Positions 1 to 8,255 of a stretch of 64,000 bases of DNA are shown in pieces. Position 1 is the first letter of the stretch. Each line of letters opens with the position of its first letter. The notes beneath the pieces were generated by a model. It ran no database searches and was not told where the DNA came from. It saw only the letters and a list, made by a program, of their open reading frames with translations. This DNA comes from Foliamicus sp965115835 (GTDB lineage Bacteria > Pseudomonadota > Gammaproteobacteria > Steroidobacterales > Foliamicaceae), in the NCBI GenBank assembly GCA_965115835.1, contig OZ220471.1:1922001-1986000 (forward strand), read 5' to 3'. The position numbers were made by a program, and so were the translations under genes.

Positions 1-915
1 CAGATGCAGCTCCGCCGCCAGGAGACGCCGGAGCGTGTCCGTGTCGGTCTCGCTCAGCAGGGCGCCAGCGCCGCTGTCCGCGCGCCGCACGGTAATCAGC
101 GAGCGCAATGCGCGCCGGGTGCTGGCCACGGCCCGGCCCCATCCCTCTGCCGGCAGCTCCTCCGTTTGGGCAGCCGCGGAAGGCAGCGGGCGCGCAACCG
201 GCTCAAGGCCCTCGACCCTTGAAAGCAGGGCGCCCAAACGCACCACGACTCCCTTGATGTCGCGAGCGGGGATACGCTCCAGAGACCGGGCCTGCTCCTC
301 GAGCGTCGCCCGCAGAGCGCCGTAACGGGGAGCGCCCAACTGTTCCAGCAACTCCAGCGCTTCGCGCACGGCCAGAGCCGCGCCCGCGTAATCCCTGGCA
401 AACCGGTTCTGGCGATCGGCCAGGGCGAGCAGACGGTCGGCAGCATCCAGCATCCAGCCCGCCTCTTGTCCCGCAGGCTGACGGCCAATCGCTTCCAGGG
501 CCCTCTCGGCAGCGCCCAGGCGCGCTTCGAGCGCGTCGCGAACCCGCTCGGCAGCCCGCTGGGCGTCCTGCGCCTCATTCACCAGCAAGGCGGCGTCCTC
601 GGCGCGCTGGCGCTGAAGCTCCTCAAGCTGCACAATCCTTGCTTCGAGGCGGTCGGCTCGCGAAAGATGTTCCTCCAGGTACTGAAGCCCGGCCCAGGCG
701 CCTGCTGCTGCAACCAGGACCGGAAGAATCAGCCACAGCCACCCGTAGCGCTTGCGGCGGACGGGCGCTTCCTCCTGCGCCGGAGCGCTGTTCGCGGCAG
801 CCCTGGCCTGCGCCTTCCCCGTTGCGCCTTTCCTCCCGGACTTGCCGGACTTCCCGGATGCGGCCGGGCCGGCCCGCGAGTCCTTGCCGGCCGGATGGGT
901 CTTCGTTCCCGCCAT
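1..915 (-). CDS. hemX: HemX-like membrane protein, C-terminus cut by window edge
   Basis: This is the N-terminal 305 codons of a HemX-family protein; the frame is still open at base 1, so the C-terminus lies outside. It starts at the ATG whose complement is at 913-915. Residues 1-55 are basic and Ala/Gly/Lys rich, residues about 58-77 form one membrane segment (YGWLWLILPVLVAAAGAWAG), and a long Glu/Arg/Leu coiled coil follows (about 81-150), then a helical periplasmic domain. That order is typical of HemX proteins encoded after hemC and hemD. The molecular role of the family is uncertain; the old name uroporphyrinogen-III methyltransferase is probably wrong because no methyltransferase domain is visible. 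Confidence 0.85.
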   Translation of the reverse strand, partial: MAGTKTHPAGKDSRAGPAASGKSGKSGRKGATGKAQARAAANSAPAQEEAPVRRKRYGWLWLILPVLVAAAGAWAGLQYLEEHLSRADRLEARIVQLEELQRQRAEDAALLVNEAQDAQRAAERVRDALEARLGAAERALEAIGRQPAGQEAGWMLDAADRLLALADRQNRFARDYAGAALAVREALELLEQLGAPRYGALRATLEEQARSLERIPARDIKGVVVRLGALLSRVEGLEPVARPLPSAAAQTEELPAEGWGRAVASTRRALRSLITVRRADSGAGALLSETDTDTLRRLLAAELHL

Positions 916-1146
916 ATGTCCTCCGAATCGTGCGGCTAGTCTATCAAGCCGCGTGAAAGAAAGCGGCAATGCCTGCTTGAGGCAAGGGCGTCCTGCCCTC
1001 GTCGGGGCGGGAAGACCGCGGTTCGGCAGAGAAGCCTTCGCGACCGGAGCGGGAGCCGGAACCCGTGGCTCGCGGAGAATTTTGCACGATAAGCGAACAA
1101 TTGCCCTCTGGACAAAGCGGCGCCGGATAGCGCAACCTTGCCCTCC

Positions 1147-1389
1147 ATGAGCGACGAGTTTGTATCCGATCTGGCCCGGCGTTTGCGCCAGTTGGTCCCG
1201 GACACCGCCGCCGGCGCGGCCAGGGACCTGGAGAAGAATTTTCGCGCCCTGCTCGAAGCCGCGCTGGGAAAGGGCGAGTACGTGACTTTCGAGGAATTCG
1301 AAGCGCAAAGGCGCGTTCTCGAACGAACCCGGCAAAAGGTGGAAGCGCTCGAGAAGGCGCTGTCCAGGATGGAGCAGAAGAGAGACTGA
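1147..1389 (+). CDS. ubiK: UbiK family ubiquinone biosynthesis accessory factor
   Basis: An 80-residue protein of the BMFP/YqiC family. In Enterobacteria UbiK binds UbiJ and assists aerobic ubiquinone synthesis. The first half is a short helix region and the last 35 residues (after EEFEAQRRVLERTRQKVEAL) are a predicted coiled coil rich in Glu, Arg and Lys, as in the family. The ATG at 1147 is preferred over the TTG at 1138 because family members begin close to this point. It lies directly before comM, a common neighbour. The 231 bases between hemX and this gene show no further gene. Confidence 0.85.
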   Translation: MSDEFVSDLARRLRQLVPDTAAGAARDLEKNFRALLEAALGKGEYVTFEEFEAQRRVLERTRQKVEALEKALSRMEQKRD

Positions 1390-1413
1390 CGCAAAGACAG
1401 GCCAGGGACGGCA

Positions 1414-2913
1414 TTGAACCCTTCCACAGTCCACACCCGCGCCCTGCATGGCATCGACGCGCCCAGGGTCATCGTCGAGGTGGGCATCACCAACGGGCTG
1501 CCCGGCGCAACCGTGGTGGGCCTGCCGCAAAAGGAAGTGCGAGAGAGCATTTCGCGAGTGCGTCACGCCTTGAGGAGCTGCGGCTTCAAGATGCCGCCGC
1601 GTACGGTGACGGTCAATCTTGCGCCGGTGGAATTGCCCAAGAGCGGCGGGCGATACGACCTCGCCATCGCCCTGGGCATCCTCGCAGCCGACGGACAGAT
1701 CGACGCGGCCACGCTGGCAGGCACGGAGTTTCTGGGCGAACTGGCGCTGACCGGCGCCATCCGGCCAGTCCCCGGAATCCTGCCGTCGCTGCTGGCCGCG
1801 GTTCGCGACCGTCAGCTCGTCTACCTGCCGCACGGCAACGCCGGCGAGGCCGCGCTGGTGCGCCACGCCCGGGCTTGCGCGGTACGCGACCTGCGCCAAT
1901 TGACAGGCTGGCTGTACGCCAGCGACCGGCAGGAATACATTCCCTATCGGGGCGATGAGTCCGAGCGCCCCGAATACGCCAACCTCCGGGATGTGGTAGG
2001 CATGCCGCAGGCCAAGCGGGCCCTGGAGATTGCCGCCGCCGGGGCGCACAACCTGCTGATGAGCGGACCGCCGGGCGCCGGCAAGAGCATGCTGGCCAGA
2101 CGCCTTCCGGGATTGCTGCCGGCAATGAGCGACGAACAGGCCCTGTCCACAGCGGCCCTGCACTCTCTCAAGGGTGTTGCGCTGGATGAGCATTGGCGGC
2201 GGCGGCCGTTCCGGTCTCCTCACCACACCGGTTCCAGTGCTGCGCTGGTGGGGGGCGGAGCCCATCCTGCGCCGGGAGAGATTTCCCTGGCCCACAACGG
2301 GGTGCTGTTCCTCGACGAACTGCCGCAATTTCGCCGCGATGTGCTGGAGGCTCTCAGGGAACCGCTGGAAACCCGCAATATCGTGGTGTCCCGGGCCCGC
2401 TACACCGTCACCTTCCCGGCCCGCTTCCAGTTGCTGGCCGCCATGAATCCCTGTCCGTGCGGATTCGCCGGCGACCCGCAGCGGGAATGCCGGTGCACCC
2501 CGGAGGCCGTTCGCCGCTACCAGGGACGAGTTTCGGGGCCGTTCCTCGACCGCATCGACCTCAGGATCCAGGTGGGCCGTCCGGCCCGGCCGATCATGCC
2601 GGACACCCTCAGGGACGGGCCTTCCACCGGGGAGGTTCGGATGCGGGTCCTGCAAGCGCGCCAAAAGCAACTGGATCGCGCCGGAAAGTGCAATGCCTGG
2701 CTTGAGGACGCCGAACTGGGCGCCCATTGCCGGCCATTGCCGGGCGGACGCGACCTGCTGGAACAGGCCGCCCGGCGATTGGCGCTGTCGCCGCGGGCCT
2801 GTTCGCGCATCCTCAAGGTGGCCCGCACCATCGCCGACCTGGAGCCGACCGGGCGCGTGGGCGAGGCGCATGTGGCCGAGGCGCTGGCGCTTCGCGGGCG
2901 CGAATTCCACTGA
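1414..2913 (+). CDS. comM: YifB/ComM family Mg-chelatase-like AAA+ ATPase
   Basis: A 499-residue protein. ComM is a hexameric helicase that extends branch migration during natural transformation in Vibrio; homologues occur widely. The N-terminal third is the Lon-protease-like fold (KEVRESISRVRHALRSCGF). The AAA+ module follows, with Walker A (SGPPGAGKSMLARRLP, about residues 215-230), Walker B (LFLDELPQF, about 300), a cysteine cluster (NPCPCGF and ECRC) and the sensor region FLDRIDLRI. The start is TTG at 1414, because the next residues (VHTRALHGIDAPRVIVEVGI) match the usual N-terminus and no better upstream codon exists. Length fits the family (about 500). Confidence 0.93.
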   Translation: MNPSTVHTRALHGIDAPRVIVEVGITNGLPGATVVGLPQKEVRESISRVRHALRSCGFKMPPRTVTVNLAPVELPKSGGRYDLAIALGILAADGQIDAATLAGTEFLGELALTGAIRPVPGILPSLLAAVRDRQLVYLPHGNAGEAALVRHARACAVRDLRQLTGWLYASDRQEYIPYRGDESERPEYANLRDVVGMPQAKRALEIAAAGAHNLLMSGPPGAGKSMLARRLPGLLPAMSDEQALSTAALHSLKGVALDEHWRRRPFRSPHHTGSSAALVGGGAHPAPGEISLAHNGVLFLDELPQFRRDVLEALREPLETRNIVVSRARYTVTFPARFQLLAAMNPCPCGFAGDPQRECRCTPEAVRRYQGRVSGPFLDRIDLRIQVGRPARPIMPDTLRDGPSTGEVRMRVLQARQKQLDRAGKCNAWLEDAELGAHCRPLPGGRDLLEQAARRLALSPRACSRILKVARTIADLEPTGRVGEAHVAEALALRGREFH

Positions 2914-3066
2914 AAGTTGCGGGCTCCAGCGCCAACGCCCGAACTCGCGGGCGAGTTGGCGAGGCAGCGGAGCGCCTGCCCCGAATGGACCCGCTTCGCC
3001 ATCCGGGCGGCGCAACCCGGGCGGATGCGGCAAGGACGGGAGAGGATGGCGCCGGAGCCGAAAACC

Positions 3067-3285
3067 TCAGGCGGGACGGTGCGGAACGATGCCGTGGGGT
3101 TCGAGCAAACCGAGCCACCAGAACACCACAATCAGGAGGAAAAGGGCAGCCGACAGCCCCACACGCAGGGCCAGCGAGCGTACCATGCGCGCCGGGTCTC
3201 CCCTGGCGGCGACCATGTGGTACAAACCCGCCCCCAAGCTGGCGATAATAGCCAGCAGCATCACGATGACCAGTGCCCGAATCAT
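3067..3285 (-). CDS. Twin transmembrane protein, DUF2909 family
   Basis: A 72-residue protein with two hydrophobic helices (IRALVIVMLLAIIASLGAGL and ALFLLIVVFWWLGLL) joined by a short basic loop. It resembles DUF2909, small proteins encoded beside cytochrome c oxidase assembly genes. It starts at the ATG at 3285 and is read away from the SURF1 gene; the two start codons are only 27 bases apart, so their promoters must overlap or lie within each other's coding sequence. Function is unknown; a role in oxidase assembly is inferred only from the neighbourhood. Confidence 0.7.
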   Translation of the reverse strand: MIRALVIVMLLAIIASLGAGLYHMVAARGDPARMVRSLALRVGLSAALFLLIVVFWWLGLLEPHGIVPHRPA

Positions 3286-3312
3286 ATCCTGCGCCCGGCG
3301 CCCAACCGCGGC

Positions 3313-4053
3313 ATGATAACTCCGCCTGCACGGCCTGCGCGGCCTGCACGACAACAAGCCAGCGTGCGCCCGCTACTGCTGATGCTGTTGGGAGTGGCGG
3401 TGTTCGGCATGCTGGGAACCTGGCAGCTGAACCGTTCGGGCGAACGAAGCGCAGCGCTCCAGGCCTTCGGGCAAGCCGGCTCGGCGACGCCCGTGGAAGG
3501 GCTGGATCGGGTTTCGCCGCAAGGCGATTACCTGCGTGTGAGGCTCTCGGGCCGCTACGCGGGGGACCGGCAGGTGCTGATGGACAACATGACGCACGAG
3601 GGCATGCGCGGCTACCACGTGCTCACCCCGCTGCATATGGCTGGCGGCATTGTGCTGGTCAATCGCGGCTTCGCGCCCGCAGGCATGGACCGCTCGCAGT
3701 TGCCCGACATTGCGGTAGACAGCGCCGAGCGGGAAGTGACCGGCGTGACGGCGCCGTATTTCCGCTCGGGCCTGCGGCTGGAGGAACCCGAAGGGGAAGG
3801 CTCATGGCCGCGCCGCATGACCTATCCTGCCGCCGAACCGTTGCGCGCTCTGATCGATGGGCGATTGCCGGACTATCAAATCCTGCTGGACAGCAACGAA
3901 CCGGACGGCTTTGTACGCGTCTGGCGGCCCTACGGACTGTCACCCCAGCGGCATCTCGCCTACGCCGTGCAATGGTACGGACTGGGAGCTGCGGCCGTGG
4001 GCATCTGGCTTGCAGTCACCTTCAAACGCAGGAGGGCACAGCATGAAAATTGA
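3313..4053 (+). CDS. SURF1 family cytochrome oxidase assembly protein
   Basis: A 246-residue SURF1/Shy1 homologue. SURF1 helps insert heme a into subunit I of aa3-type oxidases. The family layout is clear: an N-terminal membrane helix (LLLMLLGVAVFGMLGTWQL), the central soluble domain with VLVNRGFAPAGMD, and a second helix near the C-terminus (YGLGAAAVGIWLAVTF), preceded by the typical HLAYAVQWYGL. The ATG at 3313 is used; a longer in-frame extension back to 2917 has no SURF1 character. Its last 11 bases overlap the next gene, so the two are probably translationally coupled. The oxidase structural genes are not in the window. Confidence 0.9.
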   Translation: MITPPARPARPARQQASVRPLLLMLLGVAVFGMLGTWQLNRSGERSAALQAFGQAGSATPVEGLDRVSPQGDYLRVRLSGRYAGDRQVLMDNMTHEGMRGYHVLTPLHMAGGIVLVNRGFAPAGMDRSQLPDIAVDSAEREVTGVTAPYFRSGLRLEEPEGEGSWPRRMTYPAAEPLRALIDGRLPDYQILLDSNEPDGFVRVWRPYGLSPQRHLAYAVQWYGLGAAAVGIWLAVTFKRRRAQHEN

Positions 4054-4618
4054 CGCCAGAAAGGCCCAGATCGCCACGATTGCCGCACTCTTCGCAGCCC
4101 CCGTGGCAGTGGCCTGGTTCCTGTTCCACCGGCAAGCTCCCGGCGGGGATGTCCCGGGCGCGCACGGCGTATTGGCCACGCCGCCGGTCGCGCTGGGAGA
4201 AATGGCGCTGCCCCCGGGAGGCGACGCCGGCGAGGAGGCGCAGCTTGCGGGACGCTGGTCGCTTGTATATCTGCATCGGGGAGCATGCGGGCAGGTGTGC
4301 GAAGAGGCGCTGATCCGGATGCGGCAGGTCCGTCTGGCGCTGGGCAAGGACGCTGGCCGGGTCCAGCGGGTGTTTGTCCCGCTGGACTTCGAGGCGGACA
4401 GCAGCCGGCTGGCCCGAGCCTTTCCCGGCATGGCCGTGGCGCCGGAAAGCGCCCCGGGCCGTTCCGAACTGGTGGAGCGCGCCGGCGCTCGTCAGCCGGG
4501 AGAAGTGCTTCTGGTAGACCCGCTGGGCAACCTGGTCCTGAGCTATCCGGCCAACATCGACGCCGGCGGCCTGTTCCGCGACCTCAAGCATTTGCTCAAG
4601 CTGTCGAAGATCGGCTGA
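4043..4618 (+). CDS. Membrane-anchored thioredoxin-like protein with CX3C motif
   Basis: A 191-residue protein with one N-terminal membrane helix (IATIAALFAAPVAVAWFLF) and a predicted periplasmic thioredoxin-like domain. The motif CGQVC is a CX3C pair in the place where Sco copper chaperones carry CPxxC, and the sequence after it (EEALIRMRQVRLALGK) also recalls Sco proteins. Proteins of this type are commonly encoded right after SURF1. Copper or thiol chemistry for the CuA site of cytochrome oxidase is an inference. It overlaps the SURF1 gene by 11 bases and is followed by uvrD instead of the heme A synthase genes usually found next. Confidence 0.7.
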   Translation: MKIDARKAQIATIAALFAAPVAVAWFLFHRQAPGGDVPGAHGVLATPPVALGEMALPPGGDAGEEAQLAGRWSLVYLHRGACGQVCEEALIRMRQVRLALGKDAGRVQRVFVPLDFEADSSRLARAFPGMAVAPESAPGRSELVERAGARQPGEVLLVDPLGNLVLSYPANIDAGGLFRDLKHLLKLSKIG

Positions 4619-4642
4619 CGAACCCGCCGGCAACAGGGACGC

Positions 4643-6802
4643 ATGGACGTAACCCACATTCTCGAACCGCTGAACGCCGCCCAGCGGGAAGCCGTAACAG
4701 CGGGAGACCAGGCCGTGCTGGTTCTGGCCGGCGCCGGCAGCGGCAAGACCCGCGTCCTCGTGCATCGCGCCGCGTGGCTGGTCGGCGCTCACGGCGCCTC
4801 GCCATGGAACCTGTTCGCCGTAACCTTCACCAACAAGGCGGCCAACGAGATGCGCAGCCGCATCGAAACGCTGCTGGACATGCCCGCGCGTCAGTTGTGG
4901 ATCGGCACCTTCCACGGCCTGGCGCACCGCCTGTTGCGCCTCCACTGGCAGGAGGCGGGGCTGCGCCAGGACTTCCAGATCCTGGATTCCGGCGACCAGC
5001 TGCGGCTGATCAAGCGCATGATGAACGACGAGCAGGTGGACGACCGCATGATCCCGCCGAAATCCCTGCAACATTTCATTTCCGGAGCCAAGGAGGCGGG
5101 GCTGCGCCCGGAGCGGGTACCGGTGGCCTCCGCGCCCTGGGGCGAAGACAAGAAACGGCTCTACGCGCTCTACCAAATGCGCTGCGAAGCTTACGGGCTG
5201 GTCGATTTCGGCGAATTGCTGGTGCGTTCGGCGGAACTCATGCAGGACTATCCCGATTTGCTCGGCCGCTACCGGGAGCGATTCCGCTGGCTGCTGGTGG
5301 ACGAGTTTCAGGACACCAACGGCGTCCAGTACGACTGGCTGAAGCAGCTGTGCGGAACCACCGGCGTCCCCTTCGCGGTGGGCGACGACGATCAGTCCAT
5401 CTACCGCTGGCGCGGCTCCCAGGTCGAAAACATCCGCCGCTACACCCGCAATTTCGGGGATGTGCGCATCATTCGCCTGGAGCGCAACTACCGCTCCACG
5501 GGGACCATACTCAAGGCGGCCAACGCAGTCATCGCAAATAACGCTTCGCGGTTCAGCAAGCAACTGTGGACGCGCGGCGCGGAGGGTCGGCCCGTGCGCC
5601 TGTTCGCCGCCTACAACGAACAGGACGAAGCGCAACGGATCGTGGCGCGGGCGCGCGAACATAGGGAACACGGTGGAGACCTGAACGAGCTGGCCGTCCT
5701 GTATCGCTCCAACGCCCAGTCGCGGGTGTTCGAAGATGAGCTGGTGGGGGGTGGAATCCCCTACCGCGTACACGGCGGCCTGCGCTTCTTCGATCGGGCC
5801 GAGATAAAGGACGCCCTGGCCTACCTCAGGCTGGTGGCGAACCGCGGCGACGACCCCTCCTTCGAGCGAGCGGCGAACAACCCGCCGCGAGGGATTGGAG
5901 AGACCACCCTGAGCGCCCTGCGCGCGCATGCAAGGCGCCGCGACCTCACCTTGTGGGAGGCCGCGGAAAGGTCCGAGACCTTTCTCAAGGCCCGGGCGGC
6001 AGGAGTGCTGCGGGAATTTCTCGTTCTGATCGAATCGCTGGCCGAAAACATCGCCAGCCTGGAACTGAAGGAACAGGTTGGGCGCGTGGTGCGAGGCAGC
6101 GGCCTGGCGGAACGGCTGAACGCTTCCAGCAGCGAGACAGACCGGAACCGGGCGGAAAATCTGGACGAGCTGGTCAACGCGGCGCAGAGGATCGAAAGGG
6201 CCATGGAGGGTCAGCCGGACTCGCCCCTGAATGTCTTTCTCGCCCACGCCGCGCTGGAAAGTGGAGAGGCCCAGGACGACAGCGGAAAGCCCGCCGTCCA
6301 GCTCATGACCATGCATGCGGCCAAGGGCCTGGAATTCCCGGTGGTCTTTCTCACCGGCATGGAGGAAGGCCTGTTTCCCCACAGCAGGTCGATACAGGAC
6401 AAGGAGGAGCTGGAGGAGGAGCGAAGGCTCTGCTACGTGGGCATTACCCGGGCCATGAAGGAGTTGCATCTGAGCTACGCGGAAGCCCGGCGGTGGCGCG
6501 GGCAGGAGCAGCGCAATCGTCCATCGCGCTTCCTCTCGGAAATCCCGGAGGAACTGCTCGAAGAGGTTCGCCCCGCGGGGCTCAACGTCAACCTGCCGGT
6601 TCGCATGGGCGGTTCGGCCGAGACGCAACCGGACCCGGGCGCGGGTCCCGGACTCGGCCAGCGCGTCTCGCACCCGAAGTTCGGCGAGGGCGTGGTGCTG
6701 AACCGCGAAGGGGCCGGCGCGCATGCCCGGGTGCAGGTCCACTTCGAAAAACACGGCCCGAAGTGGCTGGTTGTGTCCTATGCGCGCCTGGAATTGATAT
6801 AG
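4643..6802 (+). CDS. uvrD: DNA helicase II, UvrD
   Basis: A 719-residue superfamily 1A helicase, full length for UvrD (about 720). It unwinds DNA 3'-5' in nucleotide excision and mismatch repair. Visible motifs are Walker A (AGAGSGKTRVL, about residues 29-39), motif II (LLVDEFQDTNG, about 215), motif III (VGDDDQSIYRWRGS), motif V (TMHAAKGLEFPVVFLTGMEE) and motif VI (RRLCYVGITRAMKEL). The C-terminal 50 residues contain the KFGEGVVL segment seen in UvrD tails. It starts 25 bases after the preceding gene. Confidence 0.97.
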   Translation: MDVTHILEPLNAAQREAVTAGDQAVLVLAGAGSGKTRVLVHRAAWLVGAHGASPWNLFAVTFTNKAANEMRSRIETLLDMPARQLWIGTFHGLAHRLLRLHWQEAGLRQDFQILDSGDQLRLIKRMMNDEQVDDRMIPPKSLQHFISGAKEAGLRPERVPVASAPWGEDKKRLYALYQMRCEAYGLVDFGELLVRSAELMQDYPDLLGRYRERFRWLLVDEFQDTNGVQYDWLKQLCGTTGVPFAVGDDDQSIYRWRGSQVENIRRYTRNFGDVRIIRLERNYRSTGTILKAANAVIANNASRFSKQLWTRGAEGRPVRLFAAYNEQDEAQRIVARAREHREHGGDLNELAVLYRSNAQSRVFEDELVGGGIPYRVHGGLRFFDRAEIKDALAYLRLVANRGDDPSFERAANNPPRGIGETTLSALRAHARRRDLTLWEAAERSETFLKARAAGVLREFLVLIESLAENIASLELKEQVGRVVRGSGLAERLNASSSETDRNRAENLDELVNAAQRIERAMEGQPDSPLNVFLAHAALESGEAQDDSGKPAVQLMTMHAAKGLEFPVVFLTGMEEGLFPHSRSIQDKEELEEERRLCYVGITRAMKELHLSYAEARRWRGQEQRNRPSRFLSEIPEELLEEVRPAGLNVNLPVRMGGSAETQPDPGAGPGLGQRVSHPKFGEGVVLNREGAGAHARVQVHFEKHGPKWLVVSYARLELI

Positions 6803-6848
6803 TGCCGCACTGTATCGGGGCGTGACACCAGCCGATGCGCCTGAAAAA

Positions 6849-8234
6849 ATGAAAATACTGATCCTGGGAGCCGGCGTCGTGGGCTCCACGATCGCCGAGC
6901 GGCTCTCCCGCGAACCCGAAAACGAGGTCACTGTGGTTGATCTCGACGCCGGCATCCTGCGCACCATCCATGAGCGCATGGATGTGCGCACCGTTGCCGG
7001 GTACGCATCGCATCCCCGGGTGCTCGACCACGCCGGGGCCGGCGAGGCGGATCTGATTGCGGCGCTGACCGGCAACGACGAGGTCAACATGATCGCCTGT
7101 CAGGTAGTGCATTCCCGCTACCGCGAATTCGAGCCCGGCGCCCGTACCCGCACCAAGATCGCCCGCCTGAGCTACACCCATTACAACAGCGTGAACGCCC
7201 TGTTCGGGGCCGACGGTCTGCCGGTTGACGTGGTCATCACGCCGGAGGACCTGATTACGCGCCATGTGGAACAACTGATTCGCTACCCCGGCGCCACCCG
7301 GGTCATGGAGTTCTCCAACGGCAGGGCGCTGCTGCTGAGCGCCAGCGCGCAGGCTGGCTCACAGCTGGTTGGCAATACGCCCGCGGTGCTCGCCGAGAAC
7401 CATGTGAAAGGAAGGATCGCCGCGGTGTACAGGGACGACCGCCCGCAGACCGTCAACGGCGACACACGGATCCAGGATGGCGACGAAGTGTTCTTCATCG
7501 CCGACGCCGACCACATCCGCAAGGCGCTCGGCACGCTGCGGCCGGAACCGCAGGAAGTGCGCAACATCATGATTGCCGGCGGCGGGAACATCGGGCTGAA
7601 GGTGGCCGAGCGCTTGCAGAACAGCTTTCAGGTCAAGCTCATCGAACGGTCGGCGGCCCGGGCGCGACAGGTGGCGGAACGGCTCGACCGGGTGATTGTG
7701 CTGAACGGAGACGCCACCCACGAGGAACTCCTCATAGAGGAGAACATCGAGCGCATGGATGCTTTCGCGGCCCTGACCAAGGCCGACGAGGCCAACCTGC
7801 TGGCCGCCGGTCTGGCCAAGCGGGCCGGCTGCAAGCGTGTGATGGCGCTGGCAAAGCGCCCCGCCTACGCCTCGCTGGCGGGCCAGATGGGAATCGACGT
7901 GCCGATTTCCCCCGACCAGATCACCATCAGCGAGCTGCTGCGGCACATGCGCCACGGCGATGTGGTGAAAGTGCACTCGCTGCGCTTCGGGCGCGCCGAA
8001 GCGATCGAGGGCGTGGCGCACGGAAACGCCGGGAACGGCCCGCTGGTCGGACGCGCCGTGGGAGAGATCAACCTGCCCCACGGCGCCTCGATAAGCGCCA
8101 TCGTGCGCTCGGGAGAGCTGCTGCCGATCACTTGCCAGACCACCGTGCGCGACGAGGACCACGTCATCCTGTTCATGACCAATCCGCGCGCCAAGGCGCA
8201 GGCCGAAAAACTGTTCGAGATCGGCGCCCGATAG
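6849..8234 (+). CDS. trkA: Trk potassium uptake protein TrkA
   Basis: A 461-residue peripheral membrane regulator of the Trk potassium channel. It has two RCK halves, each with an NAD-binding Rossmann fold: MKILILGAGVVGSTIAERLS at the N-terminus and MIAGGGNIGLKVAERL near residue 240, each followed by a TrkA-C domain. The ATG at 6849 gives the canonical N-terminus; a GTG at 6822 would add nine unrelated residues. Length matches TrkA of Escherichia coli (458). The partner trkH follows 21 bases downstream, so the two form an operon. Confidence 0.96.
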   Translation: MKILILGAGVVGSTIAERLSREPENEVTVVDLDAGILRTIHERMDVRTVAGYASHPRVLDHAGAGEADLIAALTGNDEVNMIACQVVHSRYREFEPGARTRTKIARLSYTHYNSVNALFGADGLPVDVVITPEDLITRHVEQLIRYPGATRVMEFSNGRALLLSASAQAGSQLVGNTPAVLAENHVKGRIAAVYRDDRPQTVNGDTRIQDGDEVFFIADADHIRKALGTLRPEPQEVRNIMIAGGGNIGLKVAERLQNSFQVKLIERSAARARQVAERLDRVIVLNGDATHEELLIEENIERMDAFAALTKADEANLLAAGLAKRAGCKRVMALAKRPAYASLAGQMGIDVPISPDQITISELLRHMRHGDVVKVHSLRFGRAEAIEGVAHGNAGNGPLVGRAVGEINLPHGASISAIVRSGELLPITCQTTVRDEDHVILFMTNPRAKAQAEKLFEIGAR

Positions 8235-8255
8235 AAGGCAGGCAGGAATCAGGCC

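Noticed and set aside
4022..7090. A 1,022-codon open frame on the minus strand
   Set aside because: It is antisense to SURF1-CX3C-uvrD-trkA, has no domain and follows the codon periodicity of those genes. Long antisense frames are expected in GC-rich DNA. The same applies to 7359-9815, 36720-39680 and 44999-47557.
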